The position numbers and the translations under genes were made by a program. Below, one piece after another: positions 45,601 through 53,609 of a stretch of 64,000 bases of DNA. Numbering within the stretch: position 1 is the stretch's first letter; each line of letters starts with the position of its first letter. The notes under the pieces are model-generated. The model saw only the letters and a program-made list of their open reading frames with translations, was not told the origin of the DNA and made no database searches. The stretch comes from Micropterix aruncella (Eukaryota; Arthropoda; Insecta; Lepidoptera; Micropterigidae): the NCBI GenBank assembly GCA_944548615.1, contig OX155963.1, positions 31,027,985-31,091,984 on the forward strand. Reading direction: 5' to 3'.

Positions 45601-48600
45601 ATCGGGTAGCCGATCGGTCGTTTCGAGAGCTGTCGCCGTAGGGTTAACGACTGTCCCAGCTCTATAGGGGGTAGTCGTTGACGTATAACAGGTTCGGTGA
45701 AGTATAACAGAATCAGGATACTCACCCTGGTGAAGTAGAATGTTTGAGGCAGCGGTTTAGCGCCAGACATGTACCCGAGGATGGCCCCTTCCTTCTGGCC
45801 GATGACGTTGCAGGCCGCGACGGCCTCTCCGCCGTTCTCCACCCGCACGAAGCTGATGTCCTCGGCCGCGGCGTCGATGGGCTCGTACTGCCGGGCGTAG
45901 TGTTGCTGCTTCTGGCCGATGTCGTAGACGGCCGGCTCCTCCGCCATGCCCTTGTAGTCGTCCGAGTGCTTCAGGATCTCCACGATGTTCCTCTGCAGCA
46001 GGCCGGCGTCCTCGCAGACGCACTCCACGAACAGTATTCTGAAGCCCAGATCTTTGATGCAGTACTCGTGGACTTCTTGGCGTTGCTCGCGCGTGATGTT
46101 CGTCCCGTCGAATATCTGGGATAATGAAAGACCGTTTGAGCTACGAAAATAAGACAAAAACACGCTAGAACGGCAGCATTACAGAAATTACGGGGGGAGC
46201 ATACTTTTACTCGTACGTTTTTAATAATAAAATTGGCAGAGCGAAGCGAAGCTATGCGAAGCCCATAACCCCCCCGGACGGGGGACAAATTGTGCGTGCG
46301 TTTGTTACGCACAATAACTGGAGTCAAATCGAATCAAATCATTTTTTCATTGTCATGAAAAATAATACATAGTTGTGTAGACTTTATTTCATTTATATTA
46401 CCGTTAATTACATTAATAATTATGATATGATTAAATTCTTCATTCTATTACCGATAAAAAGAAGAATGCTTATTAGTAAGAAACTATATAAAGTACATAG
46501 TATTATTTGTAGAATCAATTCTAATCTCACCGTTGAGTTTGTTATTTAATAGAAATAATAATTGCTATTGTCAGATCGATAAAACACATACACTGCCGGC
46601 CAAAACTTTGAGACCACTTGTAAAAATCTTTTTCACCAACAAAACATTTCAAAAGTACATATGATAAAGAACTAATTTGAACACCTGCATATTCTATTGT
46701 CATTAAAGAATATCTAAGAGTCATTCTTTTTGTATATTTTTCAGTTATCATCCTATAAAGGTATACTGTTACAAAACATTAATGAGTGCCGCGCAAGAAC
46801 CAGGTGGTTTATTACCTGAGTTTTTACTTAGGTGGTTTATTATCTGAGTTTTATTTAGTTTAGGTGGTTTATTACCTGAGTTTTACATTGATTACCTGAG
46901 CTTTTATGGAGATAATCTTTCTCTATCTTGGTTAGTCTGAGCTCATCATTGTTACAGTGAAGACATTAAAATGGGTAAAGTGCGCGAAATTAGCAGTGAA
47001 GTTCGTTGTGCCATAGTTGTTTTACACAACGAAGGCAAATCTGACGAGTAATTGCCTCTCAACTTAAGTTGTCGAAGACTTGTGTTCATAACACAATAAC
47101 CAGATACAAGGAAACTGGAAGTAATCAAGATCAATTGCGATCGGGAAGGCCGAGAGCTACCACTTCTAGCCAGGATAATTTCATCGTCGTTACCAGCAAG
47201 CGGAATAGACACCTAACAGCACCAGAAATCCGCGCAGAAGTGAACAAATCCTGATCTAAACCTGTGTCATTGACTACTGTAAAAAGACGATTGAGAGATG
47301 CTAAGTTATTTGGTCGCGTTGCCGTTCGAAAACCACTACTAAGTCTTACTATTCTAAGTCAGTTACTATTCTAAGTCAGTTACTATCGTCAGAAAGTATT
47401 ACTATTCTAAGAAGTGACCAGTTATTTCCGTTCTCTCTCCTTCCTCTCCCAATTGCCTCTCCTCGGGCATTCTTAGTTTTAGACATAGTAGTTTGTATTT
47501 TACGCAGAATAACTTATTTGTTTAATAATAGTTATATCCACAATGTGCATATACCAGTGCACTTCTGATTAAGTTAGTTGCAAGATGTTGTGACAATAAG
47601 CTTGCCTTTTTGTAGTTTTTTTTTTAGTGCACATAAAGTTTTTTATCTAATATTTATTTTATTACTGCTTGAAATTGAATATGTGTTATGTGGGAAATTC
47701 AATGATAACAATAAACAAATGCTTATAATCCCTAAAAAAGCTCTCACATCTGGCTTGCATTTTATCTATCTAGCAGTAGGAAATACATATCTTATCTTTG
47801 GTTGCCCATGGATAAATAATTTAGACATTAAAGCGGATATGGAAGTTGCGACTGAGTTTGAGCGATTTTTTACGAATATACCGTTAATAACGACTAACGC
47901 CCTCAAGTCGTCTTCCATTTCAGCTGAGATGCTACTTAAAGAAAGCGTTTCCGCATGTGTTACCGACTTCGCTTTCACTATTGTTAACTGCAATGATATA
48001 ATAAATGCCTTTAAAACAATTGAGATAAAGAAAACTATGGACCTTTGGGGATATTCTGTAAAAACAATTTCATACATCATAGAAATAATCGCACCTTATC
48101 TAGCCTATATATTCAATTGTTGTGTTACTTCTGGAGTGTTTCCTGATCTGATGAAACATAGTAAAGTTATACCATTATTTAAATCTGGCGATACTTCTGA
48201 TCCCTCGAATTTTCGACCAGTTTCCGTACTTCCCACTTTGAGTAAAATTTTCGAAAAATTAATTCTTAGACAATTGCACACTCATTTTAACAAATATAAT
48301 TTACTTCATAAGAAACAGTTTGGATTTACAAAGGGTTGCTCAACCATAGATGCGGGAACCGAACTATTGACAGGTATATTGAATGCCTGGGAAGAGTCAC
48401 AAGACGCATTAGGCATCTTCTGTGACTTGTCTAAGGCATTTGATTGTGTACACCATGATACACTAGTTAGGAAATTACATCACTATGGCATTAGGAACAA
48501 GGCTCTTGATCTTCTTACTTCTTACTTGGGAAATAGAATTCAGAAGGTTGATGTAAACGGTAAAAGATCACCAGGATCAATGATCACCATGGGTGTCCCA

Positions 48601-51600
48601 CAAGGCTCCATTCTTGGCCCATTTCTCTTCTTAATATACATAAATGATTTACCCTTTCACATAAGGAATAATCACGAAATTGTATTGTTTGCTGATGATA
48701 CTTCTTTGACGTTTAAAATTAGTCGAAAATTGTACAATTATGACGAAGTTAACAATGCACTCTCAAAAGTTGTCCATTGGTTTAATGTAAATAACCTACT
48801 ATTAAATGAAAGAAAAACCAAAGTGATTAAATTTTCTACACCTAATGTTAAGCAGGTACAAACCAATGTAGAAATAAATGGAACTAGACTGGAGCCTGTT
48901 GCTTCAACTGTGTTTCTAGGGATAACAATTGACTCCAAATTACAATGGGGCCCACAAATTGAGAAAATGTCAGGAAAACTTAGCTCTGCGGCATACGCAG
49001 TTAAAACAATAAGGCGGCTGACTGATGTAGATACAGCAAGAATTGTATACTTTAGTTACTTTCACAGCATTATGTCCTATGGGATTCTTCTCTGGGGAAG
49101 CTGTGCGGACATCAATAACATCTTTATACTACAGAAACATGCTGTAAGAGCTATATATAAACTTGGTCCTCGAGTTTCACTTAGAGAAAAATTCAAAGAG
49201 ATAAATATTCTTACTGTTGCATCACAATATATATACGAAAATCTGTTGTATGTCCACAAGAATATTGACAAGTTTAAAATAAAAAGCGACACTCATAATT
49301 TTAATACTAGACATAAGCATAACCTTGTTGTACGTGCTACTCGTCTCCACAAAATAAGCAATTCTTTTTTGGGACAATGTATACGCTTCTATAACAAACT
49401 TCCTCATACTATTAGAGAACTATCTGTAAATAAGTTTAAAGCTACCATCAAAGCAAAATTGTATAAAAAAGCATACTATACAATATCTGATTATGTAAAT
49501 GACAAAACGGCTTGGGAGTAAGGCTTGGACGCATCATAAGAACATAAATTAAAAATAATATTTAATTGTGTCTATATGAATAAAGAACATTTTGATTTTG
49601 ATTTTTTGATTTTGATATTTCTAAATAACTGTCATCGAGCTACACTGGTTATTCATAATATTCATGCTTATCTTTTTTAAAATATGATAATGTATCATCA
49701 ATATCACTTGTTTAGATTATTTTTTTTTTAAAAACAAAGCCATGAAATGTAGAATAAAAATCAATCAAAAGGTCGTGAGGTTTCAAAATTGATTTAAATT
49801 TAGGAAATATGTAAGTAACAATTGTTACTAGTAATAAATAGATAATATCATTGTATTTAAAATGTTAACACATTCCTTTCTGGAAAAGACCGTATACGTG
49901 TTGTAAATCACAAGAGGATCTTGGCATAATAGTCACTAAATACTTAAGATAAGAAGAAAATATGACTGCATTAGTAAAGAAGACAAAATCTCTTTTGTTT
50001 CTCATACAGAGAGCTTTTCACCATGGAACTGATGCTGAAAATCTATAAGTCATTTGTGAAACCCATTTTACAACACACCTATCAGATCTGGAACCCATAG
50101 TTTAGGAAGGATATCTATCTTCTAGAGGAGGTCCAGCGAAGTGCAACTAAAACGCCTTTTAAATTGAAGCATCTAATGTAAGAGGAAAGATTGGCGTCTC
50201 TTGGCTCGACCAATCTGGAGCAACGCAGGGCTTTGGGTGACTGAATCGAGACATATAAGATCCTGACTGAACGCCCCTGGGTTGCAGACTATCTACAAAA
50301 GAAACACCAACACACATATGCGTGGACACCATCTGAAACTCCAGTGTGAAGTATTCCATTTAAATCCTAAGAAACATTTCCTCAGCAGTAGAGTGAAATG
50401 TAATGCTGTGGTGAAGTAAACTAATGTATTGCTCTGGTGAAGAACAACTTTTTTCACAAAAACTGTAATGCAGGACTAATGTGTTAATAACAATAAATAA
50501 AATACAAAAGGAACTGCCATGGAATTCACCGACCGGAGTCGGGCCCATCATAATACTATTTTTTACACTTCTGGGGGGTGAGCAGTGGATTCCGGACTAA
50601 CGACCGGCTGTGGTAGGTTTAGGACAGCTGTCTTGCCACATGTGAGCGTTCCCCTTACCACCCATTCACTCCCTCTTCGAAGCCATATAATAATAATAAT
50701 ATAATATAATAATAATAATAATAATACATGGCATTCACCATTCAGCATTCACCACTCAGAGGGTGGTGAATGCTGTCCATTTTGCAGTAAACACTCACTG
50801 CTGGGAAATATCTAATTGAGAAAATAAATGTCACAGGTCAGATGTTTACCGGAAACATGTTTGAAAATTACTTAAAATTTATGACGTTCATAAATTTTAT
50901 TTTATCTATCGCCATTGATACGATGTAGAATTTATTATGCAAATGGAGAAACCCCACTGTGAAACTCACCGCTATCGTGTTGCCTTCCTTGAGCCATTCG
51001 ACTGCATCGTGCACAGCTTCCCTGGCGCTCTGCCTGCGAAGCGCCGAACCTTGAACGTGATCGGCTCGGAACATATCGTGTGACGCGTAATGCGCCATGC
51101 GACGCCGGCGATACGTGCTGCAATCGAATACTGCAAGAAAAGGAGAAATAGTACGTCGCGAGTTAGAGAATATTTTGTATCACGTACTGAGTACATGCTC
51201 CGCTGTTAAAGTGTTAATGTTTAGATAGATATTATTTCTGTGATGTAATCAAACCTTATTATTGTATCTATAAATTATTCAATCTTATTATTGGTTAAAT
51301 TACAGTGTTTTTAAAAGTCCTTTATAAAAAACCATTCATTATCAATGTTATAATAGATGGCCAAATAAATTGCTAATATTGTCGCCATCAATGCTATCAG
51401 CGCCACCTGCATTTCGCCGGCGTGAAAGGGTTGCTAAATTGTACTATGGAGTTAAGCAATCTAATACCATATAAAATCAATGGTACAGAGAATACAAAAT
51501 TATTTATATTTTAGATATGTTATCTAACATTGAATTATTAACATTGAATTATTAGTGCCTTCTAATGCATTTTTTATGTAGATAGATTACATCACAGAAA

Positions 51601-52440
51601 TATTATATAACTAAACATTAATTAGTCTACCTATCTAGGTAGACTAATTAATGTTTAGTTATATAATATTTCTGTGATGTAATCTATCTATATAAAAAAA
51701 TGCATGAGAAAGGACTATTCAATGTTATTATTGGTTAAATTATAGGGTTTTTTATAAGTCCTTTATAAACAACCATCCATTACCAATGTTATTATACATG
51801 ATCAAATAAATTGCTATTAGTGTCGCCATCAATGCTATCAGCGCCACATGCATTTCGCCAGCTTGAAAGGGTTGCTAAATTGTACTATGGAGTTGAGCAA
51901 TATAAAATCAATGGTACAGATAATTAATCATTCTAATTATTAATTTTTTATGGATATAGAGTCAATATTTTATAGGAGTAGGAGGCAAAGCAACTAAAAC
52001 AAGCAAATGAAGTGATATACATCTTCGTTAAACTGTGAAGTGTATATCATTTGTTGCACACATTATTGCTTCATATAAAAATAAAAAGTAGAAATAGAAG
52101 TACAAAACTAAGGATTGTTAATAGATTTAAGCTATAATTAAGAAGTTTAGTGTCAAGCTACATCCGGCTCGAAAACTTTCAAACAAACTATATTGACATT
52201 TCAAATACATCGCAACATAGCGGGTTTCACCACGCATGTATTAGAAGCCGTGAGGCGGTGTTTAAACAGTTTCGCTGCCACTGTACCAAAATGTATGCAT
52301 ACCTTTTGTTTTTTCTCCATTCCAGTTCAGATGTCTAGACAGCCTGTGAGCAATGAGACTCTTTCCGCGAGCCGGCAATCCCACCATCGCCACCAGAAGC
52401 GGTGAAAACTGATTCACCATCGAGCATGACTTTGCATAAG
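21574..52440 (-). CDS. Pfrx: PFKFB-type 6-phosphofructo-2-kinase/fructose-2,6-bisphosphatase (7 exons, 5' end open)
   Basis: Bifunctional cytosolic enzyme that makes and degrades fructose-2,6-bisphosphate, the activator of phosphofructokinase-1. Seven exons join with GT/AG borders and consistent phase to about 459 codons. Order: P-loop GLPARGKS (residues 21-28), Walker-B-like IFDGTN (101-106), kinase C-lobe, then phosphatase RHGESEYN (R230, H231), acid E308 in [17 protein letters not shown] (335-341) and GHQAVLRC with H366. The family is usually 420-530 residues, so little can be missing. Anchoring on D130 and C160 of the mammalian liver form (numbering from memory), R138, K174 and R195 are replaced by Q, L and K. 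The C-terminus lacks the basic RRxS-type regulatory tail of vertebrate isoforms. A Met at 52420-52418 could be the start, giving a short N-terminus; an intron acceptor just upstream argues for an earlier exon. Introns are full of transposons. Identity is secure; orthology to canonical Pfrx versus a divergent paralogue is not. Confidence 0.93.
21790..22290 (+). repeat. family G copy in PFKFB intron 6
   Basis: Has TGGGCGAACCTGTCAACCGG, GGGTTCGAGGTCGCTTGC and CTACTGGATAGGAGCCGTAC, all matching the 7.1-8.0 kb copy. Confidence 0.65.
22302..22514 (-). pseudogene. LINE RT fragment
   Basis: Contains [29 protein letters not shown], read here as SKCLAV and [10 protein letters not shown], the first catalytic Asp block of non-LTR RT. 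The same family occurs on the other strand at 24.45 kb. Confidence 0.7.
22598..22800 (+). repeat. R-family LINE 3' end (copy R4)
   Basis: ATGGCTTCGAAGGGGGAGTG to GGTAAATTCAATGGCAACTC and TTTGTATTTT. It is the 3' UTR only, inside PFKFB intron 6. Confidence 0.75.
23264..23391 (-). CDS. Pfrx: PFKFB exon 6 (end of bisphosphatase domain)
   Basis: Residues 383-425. The acceptor TTATCGACAG begins a split codon that makes D, giving [17 protein letters not shown], which matches the MPYL.CPLHTVLKLT block of the family. The exon continues through [12 protein letters not shown] to the donor ATA|GTAAGT, phase 0. Confidence 0.92.
23480..23810 (-). repeat. MITE-like repeat (family M), copy in PFKFB intron 5
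   Basis: Shares CAGTCCTTTATAAA, TTATTATAGATGACCAAA, ATCAGCGCCACCTGCAT with copies at 51.28-51.50, 51.72-51.93 and 53.25-53.60 kb. Non-coding. Confidence 0.65.
23830..24440. other. intronic repeat sequence with C runs, unassigned
   Basis: Two C-rich runs (about 24060-24122) with ACGTAAT nearby suggest an old repeat. No coding frame is recognised. Confidence 0.35.
24450..24785 (+). pseudogene. LINE RT fragment
   Basis: Reads [20 protein letters not shown], then [17 protein letters not shown]. After frame loss, [14 protein letters not shown] appears at about 24740-24780, the RT motif upstream of the YADD box. It is the same family as 22302-22514 but inverted. Confidence 0.7.
24887..24993 (+). 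repeat. 39-bp tandem repeat, ~2.8 copies
   Basis: TGCTATTCTAGTGTACAAAC plus 19 further bases repeats three times almost unchanged. Confidence 0.92.
25974..26208 (-). CDS. Pfrx: PFKFB exon 5 (bisphosphatase core)
   Basis: Residues 305-382. The acceptor TTTTTGTTCACAG precedes [10 protein letters not shown], and the donor is CTAG|GTAAGT, phase 1. It contains the acid E308, [10 protein letters not shown] and [12 protein letters not shown] with the second catalytic histidine, then GYFLDAKL. It is separated from exon 4 by a 15.8-kb intron holding the LTR retrotransposon. Confidence 0.94.
26290..27085 (+). repeat. family V copy split by a TTAA-bounded MITE
   Basis: Family V sequence lies at about 26300-26434 and resumes at 26907 (TTAATCTGATTGAGC) through GATGCCTTGTTGG at 27058. 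Other V copies read ...CGCTTAATCCGATTGAGC, so the insertion is at TTAA. Confidence 0.6.
26435..26870 (+). mobile_element. second type of TTAA-ended MITE
   Basis: Left end TTAAGGGGGGAGTG..AAGGCCAAAAAAACATGTTTT. The right end, reversed, is TTAAGGGTGTAGTAGACGG..GACCAAAAAAAACATG. TIRs are about 45-55 bp and imperfect. A further 36 bp to the TTAA at 26907 is unexplained, so the true right boundary is uncertain. Confidence 0.6.
27085..27315 (+). repeat. possible LTR end with tRNA-Lys-type primer site
   Basis: AAGGTCACA is followed by TGGTGCCCAACGTGGGGCC at about 27289-27307. That is one mismatch from the complement of the insect tRNA-Lys 3' end as I remember it. The upstream 200 bp, AT-rich with (TAA)n, may be a truncated LTR. 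No second LTR was seen. Confidence 0.4.
27715..27998. repeat. MITE with nested inverted repeats (family C), copy 1
   Basis: Outer ends (ATAAGAACAAATTTACCGCA versus TGCGGTAAATTCGTTTTTAT) and an inner GATGTTGCAA..TTGCAACATCGCC pair are inverted. A related copy lies at 44965-45170. Confidence 0.65.
28811..28972 (+). pseudogene. LINE RT C-terminal coding segment, 5' part of LTR element target
   Basis: Reads [38 protein letters not shown] and SQQQRPTR, then is cut by the LTR element. It continues in frame at 39952 as [20 protein letters not shown]. The joined reading resembles the C-terminal LFVK...RPTR...VP..RT.FAQRH.Y..AP pattern of LINE RTs. Confidence 0.7.
28973..31454 (+). repeat. 5' LTR (2482 bp)
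   Basis: Starts TGTAATGATCTG and ends AAATTTTCTTTACA before the primer site. It is nearly identical to the right LTR as far as about 31319. Minus-strand ORFs at 29919-30119 and 30369-30587 occur identically in both LTRs and look spurious. Confidence 0.85.
30079..30112 (+). repeat. 15-bp hairpin in LTR
   Basis: GGGCACTGAGATGCT, a 4-nt loop, then AGCATCTTAGTGCCC; one G-T pair. It is conserved in the 3' LTR at 37945-37978. Confidence 0.85.
31740..32145 (+). repeat. AT-rich low-complexity block
   Basis: Repeated AATAAAATAAATTAAATTCG-like units upstream of the gag-like frame. Confidence 0.85.
32153..32350 (+). pseudogene. gag-like short frame of the LTR element
   Basis: Begins [16 protein letters not shown] and contains [20 protein letters not shown] recognise no capsid or zinc-knuckle motif. 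Its position after the primer site suggests a gag N- or C-terminal remnant. It is out of frame with the protease that follows, so sequence is missing or shifted near 32320. Confidence 0.45.
32338..33430 (+). pseudogene. retroviral-type aspartic protease split by an insertion
   Basis: 32345-32473 reads [32 protein letters not shown], with DTG catalytic motif. After about 830 bp of inserted repeat the domain continues at about 33316: [20 protein letters not shown], then [24 protein letters not shown] and G..NI order matches pepsin-like proteases of Gypsy elements. The product cannot be made intact. Confidence 0.75.
32474..33310 (+). repeat. RTE/SINE-like insertion in the protease
   Basis: Starts near ACCCGGCGTTGCCCG. 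It contains three host-repeat phrases of the type TTTCATGGCGATCGGTTGAG, TTTCATGGTGATCGCTCAAA and TTTGATTCAAATCGGTTAAG, with CGGACAGACGGGCATACAG. These are typical of RTE 3' ends. Confidence 0.6.
33490..36200. other. LTR-element internal region without recognisable pol
   Basis: Mostly AT-rich with (TATCC)n-like runs at 33920-34020 and 34421-34465 and a GC-richer stretch at 34930-35215. The 92-codon frame at 34933-35211 shows no known domain. RT and integrase motifs were looked for and not found. Confidence 0.6.
36205..36735 (+). repeat. ~60-bp minisatellite, about 8-9 copies
   Basis: Unit begins ACAAAACATATCGTAAAGG and contains TACGTGAATTAAACGTAAA, then TTATCATTGACATTATAGT. Units are 58-62 bp with small variants. 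It lies just upstream of the polypurine tract. Confidence 0.93.
36818..36836 (+). other. polypurine tract of LTR element
   Basis: AGATTTTGGGAGGGGGTAT abuts the TGTAA start of the 3' LTR. It would prime plus-strand synthesis. Confidence 0.6.
36837..39947 (+). repeat. 3' LTR (3111 bp), longer than the 5' LTR
   Basis: Starts TGTAATGATCTG and ends AAAATTTCCTTTACA followed by TAGA. It matches the 5' LTR with only a handful of differences to about 39184, then diverges and carries some 630 extra bp. The extra part includes two primer-site-like motifs near 39660 and 39820. Confidence 0.8.
39952..40122 (+). pseudogene. LINE RT C-terminal coding segment, 3' part
   Basis: 57 codons in frame with 28972 once the LTR element and one TAGA are removed: [32 protein letters not shown], stop. 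A (TG)n tract follows at about 40170. Confidence 0.7.
40160..40630. repeat. (TG)n/(TATG)n microsatellite and A-rich tract
   Basis: (TG)n at 40170-40188, TATG-rich to 40240, A-rich near 40590-40612. The apparent ORF here is low-complexity. Confidence 0.85.
41371..41890 (-). pseudogene. LINE RT C-terminal fragment in PFKFB intron 4
   Basis: 41890-41687 reads [20 protein letters not shown], then [12 protein letters not shown]. 41676-41460 reads [27 protein letters not shown] and [11 protein letters not shown]. The order fits the thumb and C-terminus of a LINE RT, with frame breaks between. Confidence 0.7.
42027..42248 (-). CDS. Pfrx: PFKFB exon 4 (bisphosphatase, catalytic histidine)
   Basis: Residues 231-304, 74 codons in phase 0. 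The acceptor TTCTTCTGCAG precedes HGESEYN, and the donor is GATGCG|GTATGT. It contains the phosphate-accepting histidine H231, the GRIGGD and LSPRG loops and the [12 protein letters not shown] segment typical of the histidine phosphatase fold, and ends in ALNELDA. A second, overlapping frame on the same strand is only a shadow. Confidence 0.94.
42795..43575 (+). repeat. two copies of the 0.6-kb interspersed repeat
   Basis: 42795-42950 and 43308-43575 both carry CAACAAAAA.GAGTGTAATG, TGTATGTATGTTTTCCGTTT and TCTTTATTCCAC. Both are inverted relative to 560-835. Confidence 0.65.
44230..44785 (+). repeat. family V copy, intron 3
   Basis: Runs from GAAAGTATTGTGAAC through TCTGATTGAGCTTAAATTT, CACCAGAGGGCG and ACAAGCGACGCAAATAATA to AAGTCTTGGGGGTGAC. 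Confidence 0.65.
44965..45172. repeat. family C MITE, copy 2
   Basis: AGCGATGTTGCAAC..GTTGCAACATCGCC inner pair plus GCATGAAGTTTG/CAAACTTCATGC outer pair. Confidence 0.65.
45290..45700 (+). repeat. family G copy with a 15-bp perfect inverted repeat
   Basis: ACGGGCAAACCCATCACCTC, AGTTCGAGGTCGCTCG. The arms CCACGATAGATTCGG (45530-45544) and CCGAATCTATCGTGG (45552-45566) pair perfectly across 7 nt. Confidence 0.7.
45726..46115 (-). CDS. Pfrx: PFKFB exon 3 (rest of kinase domain and hinge)
   Basis: Residues 101-230, 390 nt, phase 0 at both ends (acceptor TTATCCCAG, donor AGG|GTGAGT). It carries [10 protein letters not shown], the FVECVCED strand and YEPID, and ends exactly on the Arg of the phosphatase RHG motif, so the catalytic RHG is split by an intron. 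The exon is clearly GC-richer than its surroundings, which fits coding selection in an AT-rich repeat-laden intronic background. Substitutions at substrate-binding positions lie here (Q111, L148, K169). Confidence 0.93.
46591..47345 (+). pseudogene. Tc1-like element, 5' half
   Basis: The left end CACTGCCGGCCAAAACTTTG is a typical Tc1-like TIR. The transposase N-terminus starts at 46971 ([24 protein letters not shown]), breaks, then resumes as [54 protein letters not shown]. These are the paired HTH DNA-binding domains; the DDE part is missing. A GGTGGTTTATTACCTGAG repeat lies at 46800-46905. Confidence 0.8.
47850..49615 (+). mobile_element. Jockey-group LINE, 5'-truncated, RT intact
   Basis: The frame extends 47578-49521, but similarity begins near 47860 ([19 protein letters not shown]). 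RT blocks in order: [43 protein letters not shown] (about residue 281), [14 protein letters not shown] (about 337), LFADDTS (about 372), then YGILLWGSC and NTRHKHN at the C-terminus. No stop or shift was seen over about 550 codons. No endonuclease domain precedes it, so it cannot be autonomous. The 3' end has AATAAA at about 49578 and a (GATTTT)n tail to 49615. It is in PFKFB intron 2, antisense to the gene. Confidence 0.88.
49960..50345 (+). pseudogene. CR1/L2-like LINE C-terminal fragment
   Basis: Reads [57 protein letters not shown] and IETYKIL. It matches the YKS.VRP.LEY....W.P...KDI..LE.VQRRATK..L...EERL pattern. At least three stops. Confidence 0.75.
50505..50690 (-). repeat. R-family LINE 3' end (copy R5)
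   Basis: The reverse complement of the 20.2-kb copy: GGAATTCACCGACCGGAGTC, CTTGCCACATGTGAGCG, CTCTTCGAAGCCAT. A (TAA)n microsatellite follows at 50688-50727. Confidence 0.8.
50970..51130 (-). CDS. Pfrx: PFKFB exon 2 (kinase, YRRRR and FR substrate residues)
   Basis: Residues 47-100. The acceptor TTTTCTTGCAG precedes TATTCGATT, and the split codon gives VFD. The donor is GCG|GTGAGT, phase 0. It aligns to the kinase segment that starts VFN.GEYRR in most PFKFBs; here the motif reads [11 protein letters not shown], so the Gly-Glu before YRR is lost while the arginine pair is kept. The FR of the later F-R-P-D motif is also kept (MFRADH). Confidence 0.9.
51236..51935. repeat. cluster of family M MITEs in PFKFB intron 1
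   Basis: 51236-51500 and 51718-51935 share TTATTGGTTAAATTA, AGTCCTTTATAAA and CAGCGCCACCTGCATTTCGC. They are separated by the perfect palindrome at 51579-51690, made of a shared end sequence (TTTCTGTGATGTAATC). Confidence 0.7.
51579..51690. repeat. perfect 54-bp inverted repeat, 4-nt loop
   Basis: Arms 51579-51632 and 51637-51690 are fully complementary by base-by-base comparison; the loop is ATCT. Pairing continues outward with a mismatch. The arm contains GATTACATCACAGAAATATT. Confidence 0.95.
52303..52440 (-). CDS. Pfrx: PFKFB exon 1 of those visible (kinase P-loop)
   Basis: Encodes residues 1-46, including GLPARGKS and the [10 protein letters not shown] segment that matches the conserved LNW..TK block of the kinase. 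The acceptor is a pyrimidine-rich tract ending TTGTTGTAG just above 52440. The donor is AAAG|GTATGC, phase 1. The reading frame stays open upstream to an ATG at 52477, so this could instead be a first coding exon without that intron. I prefer the splice because of the strong pyrimidine tract. Confidence 0.88.
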
Positions 52441-52444
52441 CTAC

Positions 52445-53250
52445 AACAAGAGAAATAAAAGGATCAACAAGAGTCATAGATAAGGGCTAATTAAATGTAA
52501 TGCCAAATGGTTATTATTGTTTAATTCAATTAGGATATTAATAGCGACTTTTATTACTGTTTTGACTAGGATATTATTTATTACGCAATGCTAATTGGGC
52601 ATATTAAGGTCCCATATAAGGTCAATGCGCCTATTTAAAACAATCTCCCTATCTCTTTCACACACACAGGCTACACCAAAATAAAGAGCGAGCAGCTCAC
52701 TCACTCAAGCGCAGTATGAGGAAAGTTAATTTTTCTAAAGATCGAATAATAATCGATATTATGAAAAACTACCAGGTCAGTTTCTTAATCCCTTACTTAG
52801 GTATATTCAAATGTAAATTTGAAGCATATAGAGGCAAGGAGGATTTAATAAAATTGGAGAAAAAAAAAGATAACTTTGTGTTTTTTCTTTCTATTGAGAC
52901 TTTTTAGCTGGTATGTTTTTTTCAGGACAAAACATCACAATATATCCCAAATTTTATGTTTTAAGGGTAGATAAATGTGAGACTAACATGTAAAATGTTA
53001 GTGTAAAGTATGCACAACTGACTTTATATGCCCCCTTAATTCAGTTTTTGGACTGTACTCATATTACGACTTATATCATATCATCTATCTACTACTCATA
53101 ATATAACTTATATCATAAAATATGTTTTTTTACTAAACCACAGGCATTAAGTATGTTTGTTAAAGAGAAAAGGTACTTTAATAAGAAAAGGTATATGGAT
53201 ATAATGGCATATTATATCTTGAAGGACAACTAAAAGGGGGGAAGAGAGAT
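52445..53250. other. upstream of first visible PFKFB exon, nothing recognised
   Basis: AT-rich sequence with a CACACACA run near 52660. I searched the minus strand for an N-terminal exon and found no convincing one. Confidence 0.4.
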
Positions 53251-53251
53251 G

Positions 53252-53605
53252 AACTAGAGCTGTCGACTGCAATGGGCGAACCCGCCACCTCTGATTATAT
53301 ATGGTATTAGATTTAGCTTCATAGGACGATTTGGCAACCCTTCTGAAATGGCGACATGCAGGTAGCGCTGATAGCATTGCCGGCCTAATAATAATATATT
53401 TGACCATCTATAATAACACTGATAATGAAAGGTTTTTTTATAAAGGACTGATTGATTATAGCAACCCAATAATTTAACCAATGATAACAATAATAACATT
53501 CATATTAGTGCCATCTATCGCATTTTCCTATAGGCTGATTATATCACAGAAATAATACGGAGAGATAGAATGCCATCTATTAGTCTAACTGAACATAAAA
53601 GTGTG
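53252..53605 (-). repeat. family M MITE, third locus
   Basis: GACATGCAGGTAGCGCTGAT, TTATAAAGGACTGATTG and TTATATCACAGAAATAAT match the 23.5 and 51.3-kb copies in reverse. The left edge carries the family G end CGACTGCAATGGGCGAAC. Confidence 0.65.
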
Positions 53606-53609
53606 TAAT

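Noticed and set aside
45744..46124. Plus-strand 126-codon frame and second minus frame over PFKFB exon 3
   Set aside because: Shadows of the GC-rich exon; composition mirrors it and no domain is seen.
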